Source of the DNA: Sulfurovum sp.
Lineage (GTDB): Bacteria > Campylobacterota > Campylobacteria > Campylobacterales > Sulfurovaceae
Direction: 5' to 3'
Assembly (NCBI GenBank): GCA_020726085.1
Contig: DYTG01000028.1
Location: 9,533-16,841 of the forward strand
Length of the DNA: 7,309 nucleotides
Made by a program: the position numbers and the translations under genes. How positions within the stretch are numbered: position 1 is the stretch's first letter; each line of letters starts with the position of its first letter. The notes below the pieces were generated by a model that was given only the letters and a program-made list of their open reading frames with translations, was not told where the DNA came from and made no database searches. This document shows, piece after piece, positions 6,082 to 7,309 of the stretch.

Positions 6082-7240
6082 CAGTATCTCCATAATCCTT
6101 ACGCTCTCCTTTTTGATATGGCTATCACCCTATATCTCTAAGCTTGTCAAAATCCCCACACCTCCTATTGAAATCATTTTGGGTTCGCTTGTGACCTATT
6201 GGGGTTTGGTGAGTACGCATGAATACTTTGATATACTTGCCAAAGTAGGCTTTTTGTATCTGATGTTTTTAGCAGGTATGGAGGTCAATCTCAAACAAAT
6301 TATCAACTCTCCCAAAATAATTTTGCAAAAATCCCTCGTTTTTTTGGCTCTTATGACCTTTTTTACTACGGTATTAGGATTTGCCTTTGGGCTTAATGCC
6401 ATTGTGATTGTCTCCATGCCTCTTATCTCTATCGGTATCCTAGCAACCCTCTCCAAAGAGTACGGCAAAGATGAAAATTGGATACAACTGGCTTTTATTG
6501 TAGGTGTGATTGGAGAGGTGATTAGTATCGCAGCACTTACGGTAATTGACGCTGCTATTATGGTAGGATTTGGATTTGAATTGTTGGTGAAAATGGGCTA
6601 TTTGTTACTCTTTATTTTGGCTATCTATATCGCTTACCGTTTGTTGCGAGTGGTTTTTTGGTGGTATCCTGAATTGAAAAACTTTTTAATGCCCCACGAT
6701 GATACCAGCGATCAAAACATCCGCCTCGCTATCGCACTCTTTTTTATTCTCATTGCCATTATGTTGCTGTTGCATTTGGAGGTAGCTTTTGGAGCATTTA
6801 TCGCTGGAGTGGCTATCTCTACCTTTTTTCATCACGAAAAACGGCTCGAAGAGAAGATGTCAAGTTTGGGATTTGGATTTTTGGTACCCATCTTTTTTAT
6901 CTATGTGGGTGCCTCTTTTGACCTCAAAGCCCTTGCCCTTGAGGGAATTGTGAGTGGAGCGTTACTTATTATGGGCATTATGATAGCTTCTCGTATCGCA
7001 GGGGGATATGTTTTGCACGCTATTGGTGGCAAAAGCGATGCATTTTTGGCTTCTCTTTCGCTCTCTATGCCCCTTACGCTTATGATTGCTGTAGCTACGA
7101 TTGGCTATGAGGTGCGTATGATTGATATTTTGACCTACTACCAACTCATCCTAGCCTCACTCTTTGAGATTATTGTAGCGATGATCTCTATCAAGCTTAT
7201 CTATGTACTCAAACAAATTGCCCCCAATCAACTGCTTTAG
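6065..7240 (+). CDS. Cation:proton antiporter, CPA2 (Kef/NapA-like) membrane domain
   Basis: This 391-residue protein is almost wholly hydrophobic, with about 12-13 predicted membrane segments, and belongs to the monovalent cation:proton antiporter-2 group. Family-like features are the N-terminal LPTPP-like stretch KIPTPPIEIILG (about 29-40), LMFLAGMEVN (66-75), the half-helix region VGVIGEVISIAAL (146-158), FGAFIAGVAIS (242-252) and PIFFIYVGASFD (275-286). It ends after the membrane domain, with no TrkA-N or TrkA-C regulatory part. At the ion-binding pair, where relatives show Asp-Asp, Asn-Asp or Gln-Asp, it seems to carry Gly150-Glu151. It would exchange Na+ or K+ for H+ across the inner membrane; the ion cannot be read from sequence. 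The start is GTG 6065 inside bioB, with AGGA at 6055-6058, so the two genes are probably translationally coupled. I recall a transporter gene beside bioB in Campylobacter too. Confidence 0.88.
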   Translation: MAASDNSISIILTLSFLIWLSPYISKLVKIPTPPIEIILGSLVTYWGLVSTHEYFDILAKVGFLYLMFLAGMEVNLKQIINSPKIILQKSLVFLALMTFFTTVLGFAFGLNAIVIVSMPLISIGILATLSKEYGKDENWIQLAFIVGVIGEVISIAALTVIDAAIMVGFGFELLVKMGYLLLFILAIYIAYRLLRVVFWWYPELKNFLMPHDDTSDQNIRLAIALFFILIAIMLLLHLEVAFGAFIAGVAISTFFHHEKRLEEKMSSLGFGFLVPIFFIYVGASFDLKALALEGIVSGALLIMGIMIASRIAGGYVLHAIGGKSDAFLASLSLSMPLTLMIAVATIGYEVRMIDILTYYQLILASLFEIIVAMISIKLIYVLKQIAPNQLL

Positions 7241-7251
7241 ATAATTTTGAT

Positions 7252-7309
7252 TTAGGGCATTATCGTCTCTATAATATCCCCTTTGCGTTGCAACACCATT
7301 ATATTATTT
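7252..7309 (-). CDS. Possible C-terminal end of a converging gene (partial)
   Basis: The minus strand is open from the window edge to a TAA at 7252-7254. The last residues would be VLQRKGDIIETIMP, a protein-like mix of residues. The stop would lie 11 bases from the antiporter stop, in keeping with the tight packing here. Eighteen codons are too few to be sure that this is coding, and no family can be named; it may equally be non-coding sequence downstream of the antiporter. No T-rich hairpin terminator is seen after 7240. Confidence 0.35.
   Translation of the reverse strand, partial: NNIMVLQRKGDIIETIMP

Overview
The window reads as chromosomal DNA from a free-living member of the Campylobacterota (Sulfurimonas, Sulfuricurvum or Sulfurospirillum type); the genus is not fixed. 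Reasons: moderately AT-rich, tightly packed genes; promoters that show a TATAAT -10 box in AT-rich DNA without a clear -35 box; and a short 281-residue biotin synthase lacking the N- and C-terminal extensions of the E. coli enzyme.

Layout. (1) 32-445, minus strand: a decayed gene for a secreted DUF1566-type protein. Its promoter and ribosome binding site look intact, but the frame is broken by three single-base losses and two nonsense codons. (2) 580-2368, plus strand: an apparent three-gene operon encoding a stand-alone MESH1-like HD hydrolase (probable ppGpp hydrolase), a small lipoprotein with two 32-residue helical repeats, and a fusion of a ferredoxin-thioredoxin reductase catalytic domain to a rhodanese. 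(3) 2369-2435: a short convergent gap filled by a palindromic element that looks like a dispersed repeat. (4) 2436-5129, minus strand: a large membrane-anchored hybrid sensor protein (kinase core, two receiver domains, HPt). (5) 5236-7240, plus strand: bioB, apparently leaderless, overlapping a CPA2-type cation:proton antiporter gene. (6) The right edge may hold the last codons of a converging minus-strand gene.

The most unusual item is the hybrid sensor protein. The histidines of both the kinase H-box and the HPt domain are replaced (Gln and Arg), the N-box Asn is Gln, and the first receiver has lost one acidic-pair residue, while the second receiver keeps every catalytic residue. The architecture is a full phosphorelay but the histidine chemistry is missing, so it may work as a sensor or scaffold fed by another kinase. 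Its best-supported start codon is ATT. The FTR-rhodanese fusion, beside a probable alarmone hydrolase and a lipoprotein, is the second item worth attention: it suggests thiol/sulfur redox handling, though how the three genes cooperate is inference. No mobile element, CRISPR array, tRNA or rRNA was seen.
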